Source: REEB95 sp050729835
Lineage (GTDB): Bacteria; Pseudomonadota; Alphaproteobacteria; ATCC43930; CGMCC-115725
DNA: 64,000 nt
Reading direction: 5' to 3'
NCBI GenBank assembly: GCA_050729835.1
Contig: JBOHLS010000001.1
Coordinates: 166,871-230,870 of the forward strand
The position numbers and the translations under genes were made by a program. A model generated the notes under the pieces. The model did not search any database, was not told the DNA's origin, and saw only the letters and a program-made list of their open reading frames with translations. Positions 54,714 through 63,888 of this stretch are shown here, in pieces; position 1 is the first letter of the stretch, and each line of letters begins with the position of its first letter.

Positions 54714-55306
54714 TGTCGCGGTCCCTGTTCGAGCGCGCACCCTGCGCCGTTCTGCTGTGTTTCCTGGCCCTGGCCGCGCTCCCGGCGCGCGCGCAGGCGC
54801 CGGTGTCGCCGCCGCCGACCATCGTCGTCATCGCCGACATTAACCAGATCCTGCGCAACGCCAAATCGGCCAAGGAAGTCCAGGCGCAGATCGATCAGGC
54901 AATGACCGGCTTCTCGAAGCAGGTGTCGACCAGCGAGAACGAGCTCCAGCGGATGCGCGACGAGCTCGAACGCGAGCGCAACACCCTGGCGCCAGATGCG
55001 TTCAATGCCAAGACGCGTGAATATCAGCAGCGCTTCGACGCGCTCGACCGCACCGTTCAGGCTCGGCGCCAGGCGCTGCAGAAGAGTTACAACGAGGCGA
55101 TGACCAAGATCGAGAACACCGCCTTGCAGATCATCGCCCAGATCGCCGGCGAGCATAAGGCCAACATGGTTTTGACGCGCGCCGCGGTCCTGTTCGTCGC
55201 CAACAACCTCGACATCACCGCCGAGGTGACCAAGCGGCTCGACGCCAAGCTGCCGGCCATGACGGTCAAGCTGCCGGTTCCGGCGCCGCCGCCGGCCAAG
55301 CCCTGA
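54713..55306 (+). CDS. OmpH/Skp periplasmic chaperone
   Basis: 197 residues, signal peptide ending ARAQA. The helical tentacle region (about 45-155) fits OmpH: VQAQIDQAMTGFSKQVSTSE, then ELERERNTLAPDAFNAKTREYQQRFDAL. It holds unfolded outer-membrane proteins for BamA. It starts by TAATG overlap with bamA and ends one base into lpxD. Confidence 0.88.
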   Translation: MSRSLFERAPCAVLLCFLALAALPARAQAPVSPPPTIVVIADINQILRNAKSAKEVQAQIDQAMTGFSKQVSTSENELQRMRDELERERNTLAPDAFNAKTREYQQRFDALDRTVQARRQALQKSYNEAMTKIENTALQIIAQIAGEHKANMVLTRAAVLFVANNLDITAEVTKRLDAKLPAMTVKLPVPAPPPAKP

Positions 55307-56328
55307 TGGCCGACAAGCGCTTCTTCACCGTCGCCGGGCCGTTCACGGCCGAGGAGATTGCGCGCCGCACCGGCGCGACGCTCGCCGGCGCGGGCAACGC
55401 GGCGCTGACGTTGCGCGACGTGGCGCCGCTTGACGCCGCCGGGCCGGATCAGCTGAGCTTTCTCGACAATCGCAAATACGTCGATGCCTTCCGCCGGACG
55501 CGTGCCGGCGCCTGCTTCGTCCATCCCGACCTGACGCGTGAGGCGCCGAAGGGCGTCGCCCTGCTGGTGACGCCCGATCCCTATCGCGCCTATGCGCTCG
55601 CCGCCCAGGCCTTCTATCCCGACCCGCCGCCGGTGCCGGGCCTGGCGCCGTCGGCGGTGGTCGACGCCACCGTCGATCTCGGCCAAGGCTGCCGCATCGA
55701 GGCCAATGCGGTGATCGGCGACCACGCCAAGCTCGGCCGGTGCTGCCTGATCGGCCCCAACGCGACGGTCGGCGCCGGCGTCGTTCTGGGCGACGACGTT
55801 CGCGTCGGCGCCAATGCCAGCATCAGCCACAGCCTGATCGGCAATCGGGTGCGGATTTATCCCGGCGCGCGCCTCGGCCAGGACGGCTTCGGCTTCGCGC
55901 CCGATCCCAAGGGCTTCGTCAAGGTGCCGCAGTTGGGGCGCGTCATCGTCGGCGACGATGTCGAGATCGGCGCCAACGCGACCGTCGATCGCGGCGCCGG
56001 GCCCGATACGGTCATCGGACCGGGCACGATGATTGATAATCTCGTGCAGATCGGGCACAACGTCCGGATCGGGCGCCAATGCGTGCTTGTCTCGCTGACC
56101 GGCATCTCCGGCAGCACCAAGTTGGGCGATTTCGTGATGATCGGCGGTCAGGTCGGCATCAGCGGACATCTCGACATCGGCACGGGGGCGAAGATCGGCG
56201 CCCAGGCCGGCGTTATACGCAATGTGCCGGCGGGCGAGACCGTGCTCGGCTCGCCGGCCTATCCGGTACGCGAGTTCTTTCGCCAGGTCGCCGCGCTCCA
56301 GCGCCTGGCAAAGAAGCAGGGTGACTAG
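55306..56328 (+). CDS. lpxD: UDP-3-O-acylglucosamine N-acyltransferase
   Basis: 340 residues. The N-terminal LpxD-specific domain (LSFLDNRKYVDAF) is followed by a left-handed beta-helix of hexapeptide repeats, with the catalytic His region LVQIGHNVRIGRQ. Third step of lipid A synthesis, acyl-ACP dependent. Overlaps ompH by one base; fabZ begins right after its stop. Confidence 0.95.
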   Translation: MADKRFFTVAGPFTAEEIARRTGATLAGAGNAALTLRDVAPLDAAGPDQLSFLDNRKYVDAFRRTRAGACFVHPDLTREAPKGVALLVTPDPYRAYALAAQAFYPDPPPVPGLAPSAVVDATVDLGQGCRIEANAVIGDHAKLGRCCLIGPNATVGAGVVLGDDVRVGANASISHSLIGNRVRIYPGARLGQDGFGFAPDPKGFVKVPQLGRVIVGDDVEIGANATVDRGAGPDTVIGPGTMIDNLVQIGHNVRIGRQCVLVSLTGISGSTKLGDFVMIGGQVGISGHLDIGTGAKIGAQAGVIRNVPAGETVLGSPAYPVREFFRQVAALQRLAKKQGD

Positions 56329-56790
56329 GTGGATACGCAGCCCGTGACCTCGCCGGACATCGACCGCGCGCGGATCATGCAGATGATCCCGCATCGCGAT
56401 CCGTTTCTGATGATCGACCGGGTGATCGATTTGCGTTCGGGGCACAGCGCCGTCGGCGTCAAGGATGTCGACGCTGGCGAATATTATTTCAAGGGCCACT
56501 TTCCGCAGCGCAAGGTGATGCCCGGTGTGCTGATCATCGAGGCAATGGCGCAGACTGCGGCGGTGTTGGTCGTCCATACGCTCGGCCCCGATTTCGAGGG
56601 CAAGCTGGTCTATTTCATGTCGGTCGACAACGCGCGGTTTCGCCAGCCCGTTGTGCCCGGCGACACCCTAGTGGTGCCCGTGACCTGTCAGCGCCATCGC
56701 GGCATGGTGTGGAAGTTCGACGGCCAGGCCAAGGTCGACGACAAGCTGGTGGCGGAAGCGACCTTCGCCGCGATGATTCTGGATAGCTGA
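56329..56790 (+). CDS. fabZ: 3-hydroxyacyl-ACP dehydratase
   Basis: 153 residues from GTG 56329, immediately after the lpxD stop. The hot-dog active site is GHFPQRKVMPGVLIIEAMAQ, with catalytic His and Glu. It dehydrates hydroxyacyl-ACP; its position among lpx genes reflects competition for the hydroxymyristoyl-ACP pool. Confidence 0.95.
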   Translation: MDTQPVTSPDIDRARIMQMIPHRDPFLMIDRVIDLRSGHSAVGVKDVDAGEYYFKGHFPQRKVMPGVLIIEAMAQTAAVLVVHTLGPDFEGKLVYFMSVDNARFRQPVVPGDTLVVPVTCQRHRGMVWKFDGQAKVDDKLVAEATFAAMILDS

Positions 56791-56797
56791 GCCAACC

Positions 56798-57601
56798 ATG
56801 CCGCAGATCCATCCGACGGCCATCGTCGAGCCGGGTGCCAAGCTCGCCGCCACCGCGGTGGTTGGGCCGTTCTGCCTGGTCGGCCCCAAGGTCGAGCTCG
56901 GCGAGCGCGTCGAACTGATCTCGCACGTCGCCGTCGCAGGCCGCACCGCCATCGGCGACGGCACGCGCATCTTCCCTTTCGCCTCGATCGGCCACATCCC
57001 GCAGGATCTCAAATTCAAGGGCGAGGAGTCGCGACTCGAGATCGGCCGCGACAATATCATCCGCGAGCACGTGACGATCAATCCGGGCACCTCGGGCGGC
57101 GGCATGGTGACGCGGGTCGGCGACAACTGCGCCTTCATGGTCGGCGTCCACATCGCCCACGACTGCATTGTCGGCGATCATGTCATCATGGCCAACAATG
57201 CGACGCTCGCCGGCCACGTGCGGATCGAGGATTACGCCGTGTTCGGCGGCCTTTCGGCGGTGCATCAATTCGTTCGCATCGGCCGCCACGCCATGGTCGG
57301 CGGCGTCACGGGCGTCGAGCGCGACGTGATTCCCTATGGCTCGGTGGTCGGCGACCGCGCACGGCTCTCGGGCCTCAACATCGTCGGCATGCAGCGCCGA
57401 GGCTTCGCCCGCGACGACATCCAGGCGCTCCGCACCGCCTACCAGATGCTTTTCGGCAACGAGAGTGGCACCTTCGCCGATCGCCTGACGGCGGTGGACA
57501 AGCAGTTCCCCACCGTCGGTCCGGTGCGCGATGTAATCGAATTCGCCCGCGCCGAATCGATCCGCGGGCTGTGCCAGCCGCGGACCAATGGCGGCGCCTG
57601 A
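56798..57601 (+). CDS. lpxA: UDP-N-acetylglucosamine acyltransferase
   Basis: 267 residues. Beta-helix repeats; the catalytic His is in GVHIAHDCIVGDHVIMANN, and a C-terminal helical part follows (GMQRRGFARDDIQALRTAYQ). First step of lipid A synthesis. The next gene starts 14 bases before its end. Confidence 0.95.
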   Translation: MPQIHPTAIVEPGAKLAATAVVGPFCLVGPKVELGERVELISHVAVAGRTAIGDGTRIFPFASIGHIPQDLKFKGEESRLEIGRDNIIREHVTINPGTSGGGMVTRVGDNCAFMVGVHIAHDCIVGDHVIMANNATLAGHVRIEDYAVFGGLSAVHQFVRIGRHAMVGGVTGVERDVIPYGSVVGDRARLSGLNIVGMQRRGFARDDIQALRTAYQMLFGNESGTFADRLTAVDKQFPTVGPVRDVIEFARAESIRGLCQPRTNGGA

Positions 57602-59582
57602 GCGCGGTCCACTCGGCATTCTCGCCGGCTGCGGCGCGCTTCCCGGCCGTCTGATCGCAGCCTGCGCCCAGGCGGGGCGGCCGGTCTTCGTGCTCGCCTT
57701 CGCCGGCGCCGCCGATCCCGCCATCGTCGAGAAAGTGCCGCATGCCTGGATCCGCCTCGGTCAAGCCGGCAGCGGCCTGTCTATCCTGCGCGCCTACGGC
57801 GTGCGCGAGCTGGTCATGGCCGGCGGCGTGCGGCGGCCGTCGCCATGGTCGCTGCGGCCCGATTTCCGCACGCTCAAATTCTTCGCCGTGCTCGGCTGGC
57901 GCGCGCTCGGCGACGACGGGTTACTGCGCGCGGTGATCCAGGCGCTCGAGGCCGAAGGCTTCGCCGTCGTCGGTGCCGAAAGCATCTTGGCCAATGATCT
58001 CGCGCCCGAAGGCCCGCTCGGCAAGGTGACGCCGGATCCGGCCGCTTCATCCGACATCGCGCTTGGCTTGGCCGCGGCGCGCGAGCACGGCGCGCGCGAC
58101 AAGGGCCAGGCCGTGATCGTCACCGCCGGCACGGTGATCGAGCGTGAGGGCCCCGACGGCACCGACGCGCTGCTCAAGCGCTGTGTCGGCCGGGCTGCCG
58201 GCGGCGTCCTGGTCAAGACCAGCAAGCCGGGGCAGGAACGCCGCGTCGACCTGCCGGCGATTGGGCCCGATACGGTTGCCGCTGCCGCCGCCGCGCGCCT
58301 CAAAGGCATCGTCGTCGAGGTCGGCGCCACGCTGCTGATCGATCGTCCGGCCATCGTCCAGGCGGCCGACCGTGCCGGCGTGTTTGTCGTTGGCATGCGC
58401 GCATCCGCCTCGCCGGCGCCCGACAAGACAGCGTCGCCGCTAATCTATCTAATCGCCGGCGAGCCTTCGGGCGATGCGCTTGGCGCCAATCTGATGCGCG
58501 CGCTGCGTTATCGCGCGCAAGGCTCGGTGCGCTTCGCCGGCATCGGCGGCGAGCAGATGGCGGCCGAGGGCTTGGCCAGCCTGTTCCCGCTCGACGATCT
58601 GGCGGTGATGGGCGTTGCCGAGGTGCTGCCGCGCGCTTGCACCATTCTGCGGCGCGTTAAGCAGGCGGTCGCTGACATCCGCACGTGCCGGCCGGCGGCG
58701 GTCGTCACCATCGACAGCTCGGGATTCAACTGGCGGGTGGCGCAGCGCCTGCGCCGCGCCGGCGACGACGTGCCGCTCATCCACTATGTCGCGCCGATGG
58801 TCTGGGCGTGGCGTGCCGGCCGCGCCCGGCGCATGGCGCGCTGGTACGACCACTTAATGGCGCTGTTGCCGTTCGAGCCGCCTTATTTCGAGCGGGTCGG
58901 CCTGTCCTGTTCCCATGTCGGCCATCCGGTGGTCGAACTCGGCGCCGACAAGGGTGACGGTCCGGGCTTCCGCCGCCGTCACGGCATCCCGCCATCGGCG
59001 CGCGTCGTCGCCATCCTGCCGGGCAGCCGCGGCGGCGAGGTCGGTCGGCTGCTGTCGGTGTTGGGCGAGGCCGTGGCCTTGCTCGCCAAGAAAATTCCCG
59101 ATCTCGCGGTCGTGGTGCCGGCGACCGCGAACGTCGTCGCGCGCGTGCGAGCTGCCGTCGGCGGCTGGAGCGTGAAAACCGTGCTGGTCGGCGCCACCGA
59201 GAAATACGATGCCTTCGCCGCCAGCGACGCGGCGCTTGCCGCCTCGGGCACGGTGGCGCTTGAGCTCGCGGTGGCCGGCGTGCCAACGGTCGTGACCTAT
59301 CGCGTCAATCCGCTGACCCACGCGCTGCTGCGCCGCATCATCAAGGTGCGTTACGCTAATCTGGTGAACCTGATCCTCGACCGGCCGGCCGTGCCCGAGC
59401 TGCTCCAGGCCGACGCGAAGTCGGAAAAGCTCGCCGCTGCCGTCGCGCGCCTGCTCGAAGACAAAGCGGCGCGCGCGGCGCAAATCTCCGCTGGACAAGA
59501 GGCGCTCGAGGCGCTGGGCTATGGCCAGGTCTCGCCCGGCTTGCGCGCCGCCGACGAGGTTCTGGCGCGGCTCCGGCGCTAA
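57588..59582 (+). CDS. LpxI-LpxB fusion: UDP-2,3-diacylglucosamine hydrolase plus lipid A disaccharide synthase
   Basis: A single 664-residue frame. Residues 5-272 are LpxI (LGILAGCGALPGRLIAACA, VMAGGVRRPS, GESILAND-type region, Asp221 in VDLPAIGP as the likely catalytic Asp, ending ADRAGVFVVGM). After a linker of about 11 residues (ASASPAPDKTA), residues 284-664 are LpxB (LIYLIAGEPSGDALGANLMRAL, VTIDSSGFNWRVAQRLRR, APMVWAWRAGRARR, ILPGSRGGEV, ASGTVALELAVAGVPTVV). Usually two neighbouring genes. LpxI makes lipid X and LpxB uses it at once. No stop or strong restart lies between; Met270 could permit a separate LpxB. Confidence 0.9.
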   Translation: MAAPERGPLGILAGCGALPGRLIAACAQAGRPVFVLAFAGAADPAIVEKVPHAWIRLGQAGSGLSILRAYGVRELVMAGGVRRPSPWSLRPDFRTLKFFAVLGWRALGDDGLLRAVIQALEAEGFAVVGAESILANDLAPEGPLGKVTPDPAASSDIALGLAAAREHGARDKGQAVIVTAGTVIEREGPDGTDALLKRCVGRAAGGVLVKTSKPGQERRVDLPAIGPDTVAAAAAARLKGIVVEVGATLLIDRPAIVQAADRAGVFVVGMRASASPAPDKTASPLIYLIAGEPSGDALGANLMRALRYRAQGSVRFAGIGGEQMAAEGLASLFPLDDLAVMGVAEVLPRACTILRRVKQAVADIRTCRPAAVVTIDSSGFNWRVAQRLRRAGDDVPLIHYVAPMVWAWRAGRARRMARWYDHLMALLPFEPPYFERVGLSCSHVGHPVVELGADKGDGPGFRRRHGIPPSARVVAILPGSRGGEVGRLLSVLGEAVALLAKKIPDLAVVVPATANVVARVRAAVGGWSVKTVLVGATEKYDAFAASDAALAASGTVALELAVAGVPTVVTYRVNPLTHALLRRIIKVRYANLVNLILDRPAVPELLQADAKSEKLAAAVARLLEDKAARAAQISAGQEALEALGYGQVSPGLRAADEVLARLRR

Positions 59583-59603
59583 ACAATTGAGGAGGAGAAT
59601 GCC

Positions 59604-60038
59604 ATGGATGCCGTCGAAAAAGGTCTGGCTGCAGCGCTTGAAAGCAAAAGCTCGCGCCTGCTGCACACCATGCTGCGCGTCTTCGATCTCGACCGGTCGG
59701 TCGATTTCTACGTCAACCGGCTCGGGATGAAACTGATCCGGAAGACCGAGCGCGCCGAGCAGCGCTATTCGCTCGCCTTTGTCGGCTACGGCGGCGAGGA
59801 TAGCGCCACGGTGATCGAGCTCACCTATAACTGGGACCAGAAGGAGCCCTACAATCTGGGCTCGGCCTACGGCCACATCGCCATCGCCGTGCCCGATGCC
59901 AGGCGCGCCTGCGATCGCCTCGCCCAGGCCGGCGTCAAGATCACCCGGCCGGCTGGATCGGTGAAGGGCGGCACCATGGTGATCGCCTTCATCGAAGATC
60001 TCGACGGCTACAAGATCGAGCTGATCGAACGGAGTTAG
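59604..60038 (+). CDS. gloA: Lactoylglutathione lyase (glyoxalase I)
   Basis: 144 residues. Metal ligands fit the GloA pattern: His in LLHTMLRVFDL, Glu in VIELTYNW, His in YGHIAIAV and Glu in YKIELIE. It converts the methylglyoxal-glutathione adduct to lactoylglutathione. A GAGGAG site precedes the ATG, 21 bases after the lpx fusion gene, so it may be the operon end. Confidence 0.9.
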   Translation: MDAVEKGLAAALESKSSRLLHTMLRVFDLDRSVDFYVNRLGMKLIRKTERAEQRYSLAFVGYGGEDSATVIELTYNWDQKEPYNLGSAYGHIAIAVPDARRACDRLAQAGVKITRPAGSVKGGTMVIAFIEDLDGYKIELIERS

Positions 60039-60060
60039 CCGTCAGCCGTCAGCCGTCAGC
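60038..60060. repeat. Three tandem GCCGTCA heptamers
   Basis: GCCGTCA three times followed by GC, between the convergent gloA and gltA genes. No hairpin for termination is visible here. Confidence 0.8.
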
Positions 60061-60084
60061 TCTCGGTTGTTGGTTGACAGCTTT

Positions 60085-61419
60085 TTACTTCCGCTTCTCG
60101 ACCGGGACGTAGGGGCGCTGGGCGGCGCCGGTATAAAGCTGGCGCGGCCGGCCGATCTTCTGGTCGGGGTCCTCGATCATTTCGTTCCACTGCGCCACCC
60201 AGCCGACGGTGCGGGCAATGGCGAACAGCACGGTGAACATCGAGGTCGGGAAGCCCATCGCCTTGAGGATGATGCCGGAATAGAAGTCGACGTTGGGATA
60301 GAGCTTGCGCTCGATGAAATACTCGTCGCTGAGGGCGATGCGCTCGAGCTCCATGGCCAGAGCCAGGATCGGGTCGTCGTGCACGCCGAGCTCGTCGAGC
60401 ACCTCGCGGCAGGTACGCTGCATCACCTTGGCGCGCGGATCGTAGTTCTTGTAGACGCGGTGGCCAAAGCCCATCAGCCGGAACGGATCGTCCTTGTCCT
60501 TGGCGCGCTTGATGAATTCGGGGATCCGCTTCTTGTCGCCGATCTCGTGCAGCATCTTGAGCACGGCCTCGTTGGCGCCGCCATGGGCCGGCCCCCACAG
60601 CGAGGCGATGCCGGCGGCGATGCAGGCGAAGGGATTGGCGCCCGACGAGCCGGCGAGGCGCACGGTCGAGGTCGAGGCGTTCTGCTCGTGATCGGCGTGC
60701 AGGATGAAGATGCGGTCCATCGCCTTGGCCAGCACTCGGCTGATCTTGTATTCCTCGGCCGGCACGGCGAACGCCATGTTGAGAAAATTCTCGGCATAGG
60801 ACAGGCGGTTCTGCGGAAAGACGAACGGCTGGCCGAGCGAATACTTGAACGCCATCGCCGCCATGGTCGGCATCTTGGCGATCAGTCGGTAGGAGGCAAT
60901 CAGCCGTTGGCGCGGATCGGAGATGTCGGTCGAATCGTGATAGAAGGCCGAGAGCGCGCCGACCACGCCGCACATCACCGCCATCGGATGCGCGTCGCGG
61001 CGGAAGCCGCGATAGAAGGTGGTGAGTTGCTCGTGCACCATGGTGTGGCGGATGATGGCGGCGGTGAAGCTCTTCTTCTGCGCCGCCGTTGGCAGCTCGC
61101 CGTAGAGCAGCAGATAGGCGGTCTCCATGAAGTCGCTGTGCTCGGCGAGATCCTCGATCGGATAGCCGCGATAGAGCAGTACGCCCTTGTCGCCGTCGAT
61201 GAAGGTGATCTTGCTCTCGCAGCTGCCGGTCGCGGTGTAGCCGGGATCGAAGGTGAAATAGTCGAGCCCGGCATGGAGCTTGCGGACGTCGACCACCTTG
61301 TTGCCGAGCGTCGGCGTCAAGAGCGGCAGGTCGATCTGCTTGCCGGTGGAATTGTCGTGCAGCGTCACGCTTTCCTGGCCGGCGGCGGCTACGGGTTTCG
61401 GTTCGGCCTTGGCTGCCAT
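60085..61419 (-). CDS. gltA: Citrate synthase (type II)
   Basis: 444 residues from ATG 61419, with GAGGGA ahead. Catalytic residues lie in LWGPAHGGANEAVL (His), FGHRVYKNYDPRA (His) and the following Asp-rich part. It condenses oxaloacetate with acetyl-CoA to start the TCA cycle. A longer frame upstream runs through gltX and is rejected. Type II enzymes are usually NADH-sensitive hexamers. Confidence 0.95.
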   Translation of the reverse strand: MAAKAEPKPVAAAGQESVTLHDNSTGKQIDLPLLTPTLGNKVVDVRKLHAGLDYFTFDPGYTATGSCESKITFIDGDKGVLLYRGYPIEDLAEHSDFMETAYLLLYGELPTAAQKKSFTAAIIRHTMVHEQLTTFYRGFRRDAHPMAVMCGVVGALSAFYHDSTDISDPRQRLIASYRLIAKMPTMAAMAFKYSLGQPFVFPQNRLSYAENFLNMAFAVPAEEYKISRVLAKAMDRIFILHADHEQNASTSTVRLAGSSGANPFACIAAGIASLWGPAHGGANEAVLKMLHEIGDKKRIPEFIKRAKDKDDPFRLMGFGHRVYKNYDPRAKVMQRTCREVLDELGVHDDPILALAMELERIALSDEYFIERKLYPNVDFYSGIILKAMGFPTSMFTVLFAIARTVGWVAQWNEMIEDPDQKIGRPRQLYTGAAQRPYVPVEKRK

Positions 61420-61444
61420 CGCGCTTCCCTCGGTTTCCAGTTTA

Positions 61445-61459
61445 TGTTGCGCCGCAACA
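61445..61459 (-). promoter_or_regulatory. Palindrome TGTTGC-N3-GCAACA upstream of gltA
   Basis: A 15-bp site (TGTTGC-GCC-GCAACA on the plus strand) 26 bases before the gltA start. The same half-sites and spacing occur over the -35 of rpoZ-spoT. Likely an operator; the protein is unknown. TGC-rich palindromes are used by PhaR/AniA-type regulators of carbon storage, a possible match. Confidence 0.45.
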
Positions 61460-61514
61460 AATTGACCGAGGCCAGCATACGGCGGCCGGTTAATTTTAGC
61501 AAATCGCTTGGCTT

Positions 61515-62936
61515 TCAACCCTGTAAGGTTGCCACCGCATCTGCGAGACGGCCGAGCGATTCGGCCCGGCCTAGCACCGCCATCACCGCGAAAATGCCGG
61601 GCGAGGCCTTGCTGCCGGTCAGGGCGGCGCGCAGCGGCTGGGCGACGTCGCCAAGCTTGAGGTTGGCGGTGCCGCAATACTCTTTGATAAAGCGTTCGAG
61701 GTGCGGCACGTTCCATTGCGGCCCGTCCACCATCAGTTCGAGGGCGGCGTGCAGGTCTTTGAGCCGCGCCTGCGCCGCGGCGTCGAGCAGCTTTTTGGCG
61801 TCGAGATCGAGCGGTATGGGTCGCCGAGCGACGGCAAAGCGCGCCCGTTCGGCGAGCTCGACCAGCGTCTTGGCGCGCGGCTTCAATTCGGGCAGCGCTT
61901 GGCGCAGGCGGTCGCGCGTGGCGGTGTCGAGGGCATGGCCAGCCTTTTCCTCGATGAAGGGCAAGGCGAGCGCGGTGAGCGCCTTGTCGGGCATTTCGCG
62001 AATGTAGTGGCCATTGAGATTGTCGAGCTTGGCGAAATCGAAGCGCGCCGCGGCGCGGCCGACGGCGTCGAGATCGAACCATTCGATCGCCTGTTCGGTC
62101 GAGATGATCTCGTCGTCGCCATGACTCCAGCCCAGGCGCAGCAGGCAGTTGCGCAACGCCGCTGGCAGATAGCCCAGCTTCTGGTATTCCTGCACGCCGA
62201 GCGCGCCGTGGCGCTTCGACATCTTGGCGCCGTCGGGTCCGTGCAACAGCGGCACGTGCGCGAAGCGCGGAATGGTCCAGCCCAGCGCCTTGTAGATCTG
62301 GATCTGACGGAAGGCGTTGGTCAGGTGATCGTCGCCGCGGATCACATGCGTGATCGCCATGTCTTGATCGTCGACTACAACCGAGAAATTGTAGGTCGGT
62401 GTGCCGTCGGCGCGCAGGATGATGAGATCGTCGAGCTGCTGGTTCGACACCGTGACCGGGCCCTGGACCAGGTCGTCGACCACGGTATCGCCCACCTGCT
62501 CGGCTTTGAGGCGAATCACCGGCTTGACGCCGGGCGGCGCGGTCTTGGGGTCGCGGTCGCGCCAGGTGCCGTCATAGCGCATGCTGCGCCCTTCTTTGAG
62601 TGCCTTGAGCCGCATCTGCTCGAGTTCGTCCGGCGTGCAATAGCAGTAATAGGCGTGGCCGGCGGCCAGGAGGTCGCGCGCAACTGCGGCGTGGCGCGCC
62701 TGGTTCCGCGATTGGTAGACGATGTCGCCGTCCCAATCGAGGCCGAGCCACTTGAGGCCGTCGACGATCGCCGCCATCGCTTCGGGCGTCGAGCGCGCGC
62801 GGTCGGTATCCTCGATCCGGAGACGGAACATGCCCTTGTGGTGCTTGGCGTAAAGCCAGTTGAACAGCGCGGTGCGCGCCCCGCCTATATGCAGGAAGCC
62901 GGTGGGCGAGGGCGCGAAGCGGACGACAGGAGCCAT
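61515..62936 (-). CDS. gltX: Glutamate-tRNA ligase
   Basis: 473 residues. The class I motifs are PTGFLHIGGART (HIGH) and KMSKRHGAL (KMSKS). Full-length with an anticodon-binding helical domain. Together with possible GatCAB it may also charge tRNA-Gln. Only 95 bases separate it from the start of gltA; the two may be co-transcribed. Confidence 0.95.
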   Translation of the reverse strand: MAPVVRFAPSPTGFLHIGGARTALFNWLYAKHHKGMFRLRIEDTDRARSTPEAMAAIVDGLKWLGLDWDGDIVYQSRNQARHAAVARDLLAAGHAYYCYCTPDELEQMRLKALKEGRSMRYDGTWRDRDPKTAPPGVKPVIRLKAEQVGDTVVDDLVQGPVTVSNQQLDDLIILRADGTPTYNFSVVVDDQDMAITHVIRGDDHLTNAFRQIQIYKALGWTIPRFAHVPLLHGPDGAKMSKRHGALGVQEYQKLGYLPAALRNCLLRLGWSHGDDEIISTEQAIEWFDLDAVGRAAARFDFAKLDNLNGHYIREMPDKALTALALPFIEEKAGHALDTATRDRLRQALPELKPRAKTLVELAERARFAVARRPIPLDLDAKKLLDAAAQARLKDLHAALELMVDGPQWNVPHLERFIKEYCGTANLKLGDVAQPLRAALTGSKASPGIFAVMAVLGRAESLGRLADAVATLQG

Positions 62937-62990
62937 GCCGCGCGGTCTTTAGCATACCGACCCGACGGCTGCATCCTCCCGTGTCATGAC

Positions 62991-63888
62991 TCAGCGGTTG
63001 TGGCGCGCGAGCCAGAGGTCGGCGGTCTGAACGTTGCGCGGCGTGGCGTGGATGCGCCGATTGGTGACCAACGAGAGCGTGTGCACCGCCTGGTCGCGCG
63101 CCTCTGGGCTCAACGCCGGATCGTGGATGCAGCGCGCCAGCGCGTCGATGGACTGGATTTCTGATGCGCCAGGAATCCCGCGAAGTGCTCGCGCAGGGGG
63201 ACCGGCTTGCGCGCCAGGCGGTCGAGTTCGGTGATCGACACCCGATGTTGCGTCGGTTTGCGGTAGACGCGACTTAGGCAGCGCTCGGACGCGGTCTTTA
63301 GGACCTCGATCGCGCGCGCCAGGCCGGCATAGCCGAACCACAGGTTTTCCACCGCCGCGATGCGGATCCACGCCTCGAGCGCCTTGAGGGCGCGGTGGTG
63401 CGAGATTTCGACTTTCCAGGCGTCTTCCTCCTGCTCGAGACTGATCGGGTTGAGCTGTTCCTGGGTCAGCTCGATGCGCGCGACAGTGTCGCTTTCGGCC
63501 CGTGGTACGACAAGGCGCAGGGCGACGCCGATGCTGTTGGTCGAGGCGGCTGCGGCGCGCTGGCCCAGCGGCCCGAGGTGCCATTTCTCGATCAGGTATT
63601 TGAGCACGCTGGTGTGATCGAATTGCGTCGGCTCGAAGCCGCGATCGATCCACGGCGACACGATCAGCGCCGGCACCCGCACGCCGAGCCGGTCGAAACT
63701 ATATTCTTCGCGGTGGTCGTCGGGCGCGATTGCCGCTGGCGGTGCGACGTGGTCGTAGAAGCCGCCGTGCTCGTCGTAGAACACCAGCAGCAGCGTCGAC
63801 TGCCACAGCGCCGGGTTGGCGCGGATGGCGTTGTAAACGTCGGCGATCAGCTTCTCGGCCCGCATCACGTCGTGCGGCGGTTGTTGAC
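62991..63888 (-). pseudogene. Phosphoesterase (phospholipase C/acid phosphatase-like) remnant
   Basis: The C-terminal part of a PF04185-type phosphoesterase. It enters at about 63885 as QQPPHDVMRAEKLIADVYNA, then FYDEHGGFYDHVAPP, VRVPALIVSPWI and HTSVLKYLIEKWHL. Near 63175 a frameshift occurs after REHFAGFLAHQ; the true end continues in another frame as EIQSIDALARCIHDPALSPEARD to the TGA at 62991. The N-terminal half, including the usual nucleophile, is absent beyond 63888, where an IS3-type fragment begins. Two lesions: non-functional. Confidence 0.8.

Noticed and set aside
60038..60060. Tandem GCCGTCA repeats as a possible CRISPR or origin iteron
   Set aside because: Only three 7-base units without spacers or a replication gene.
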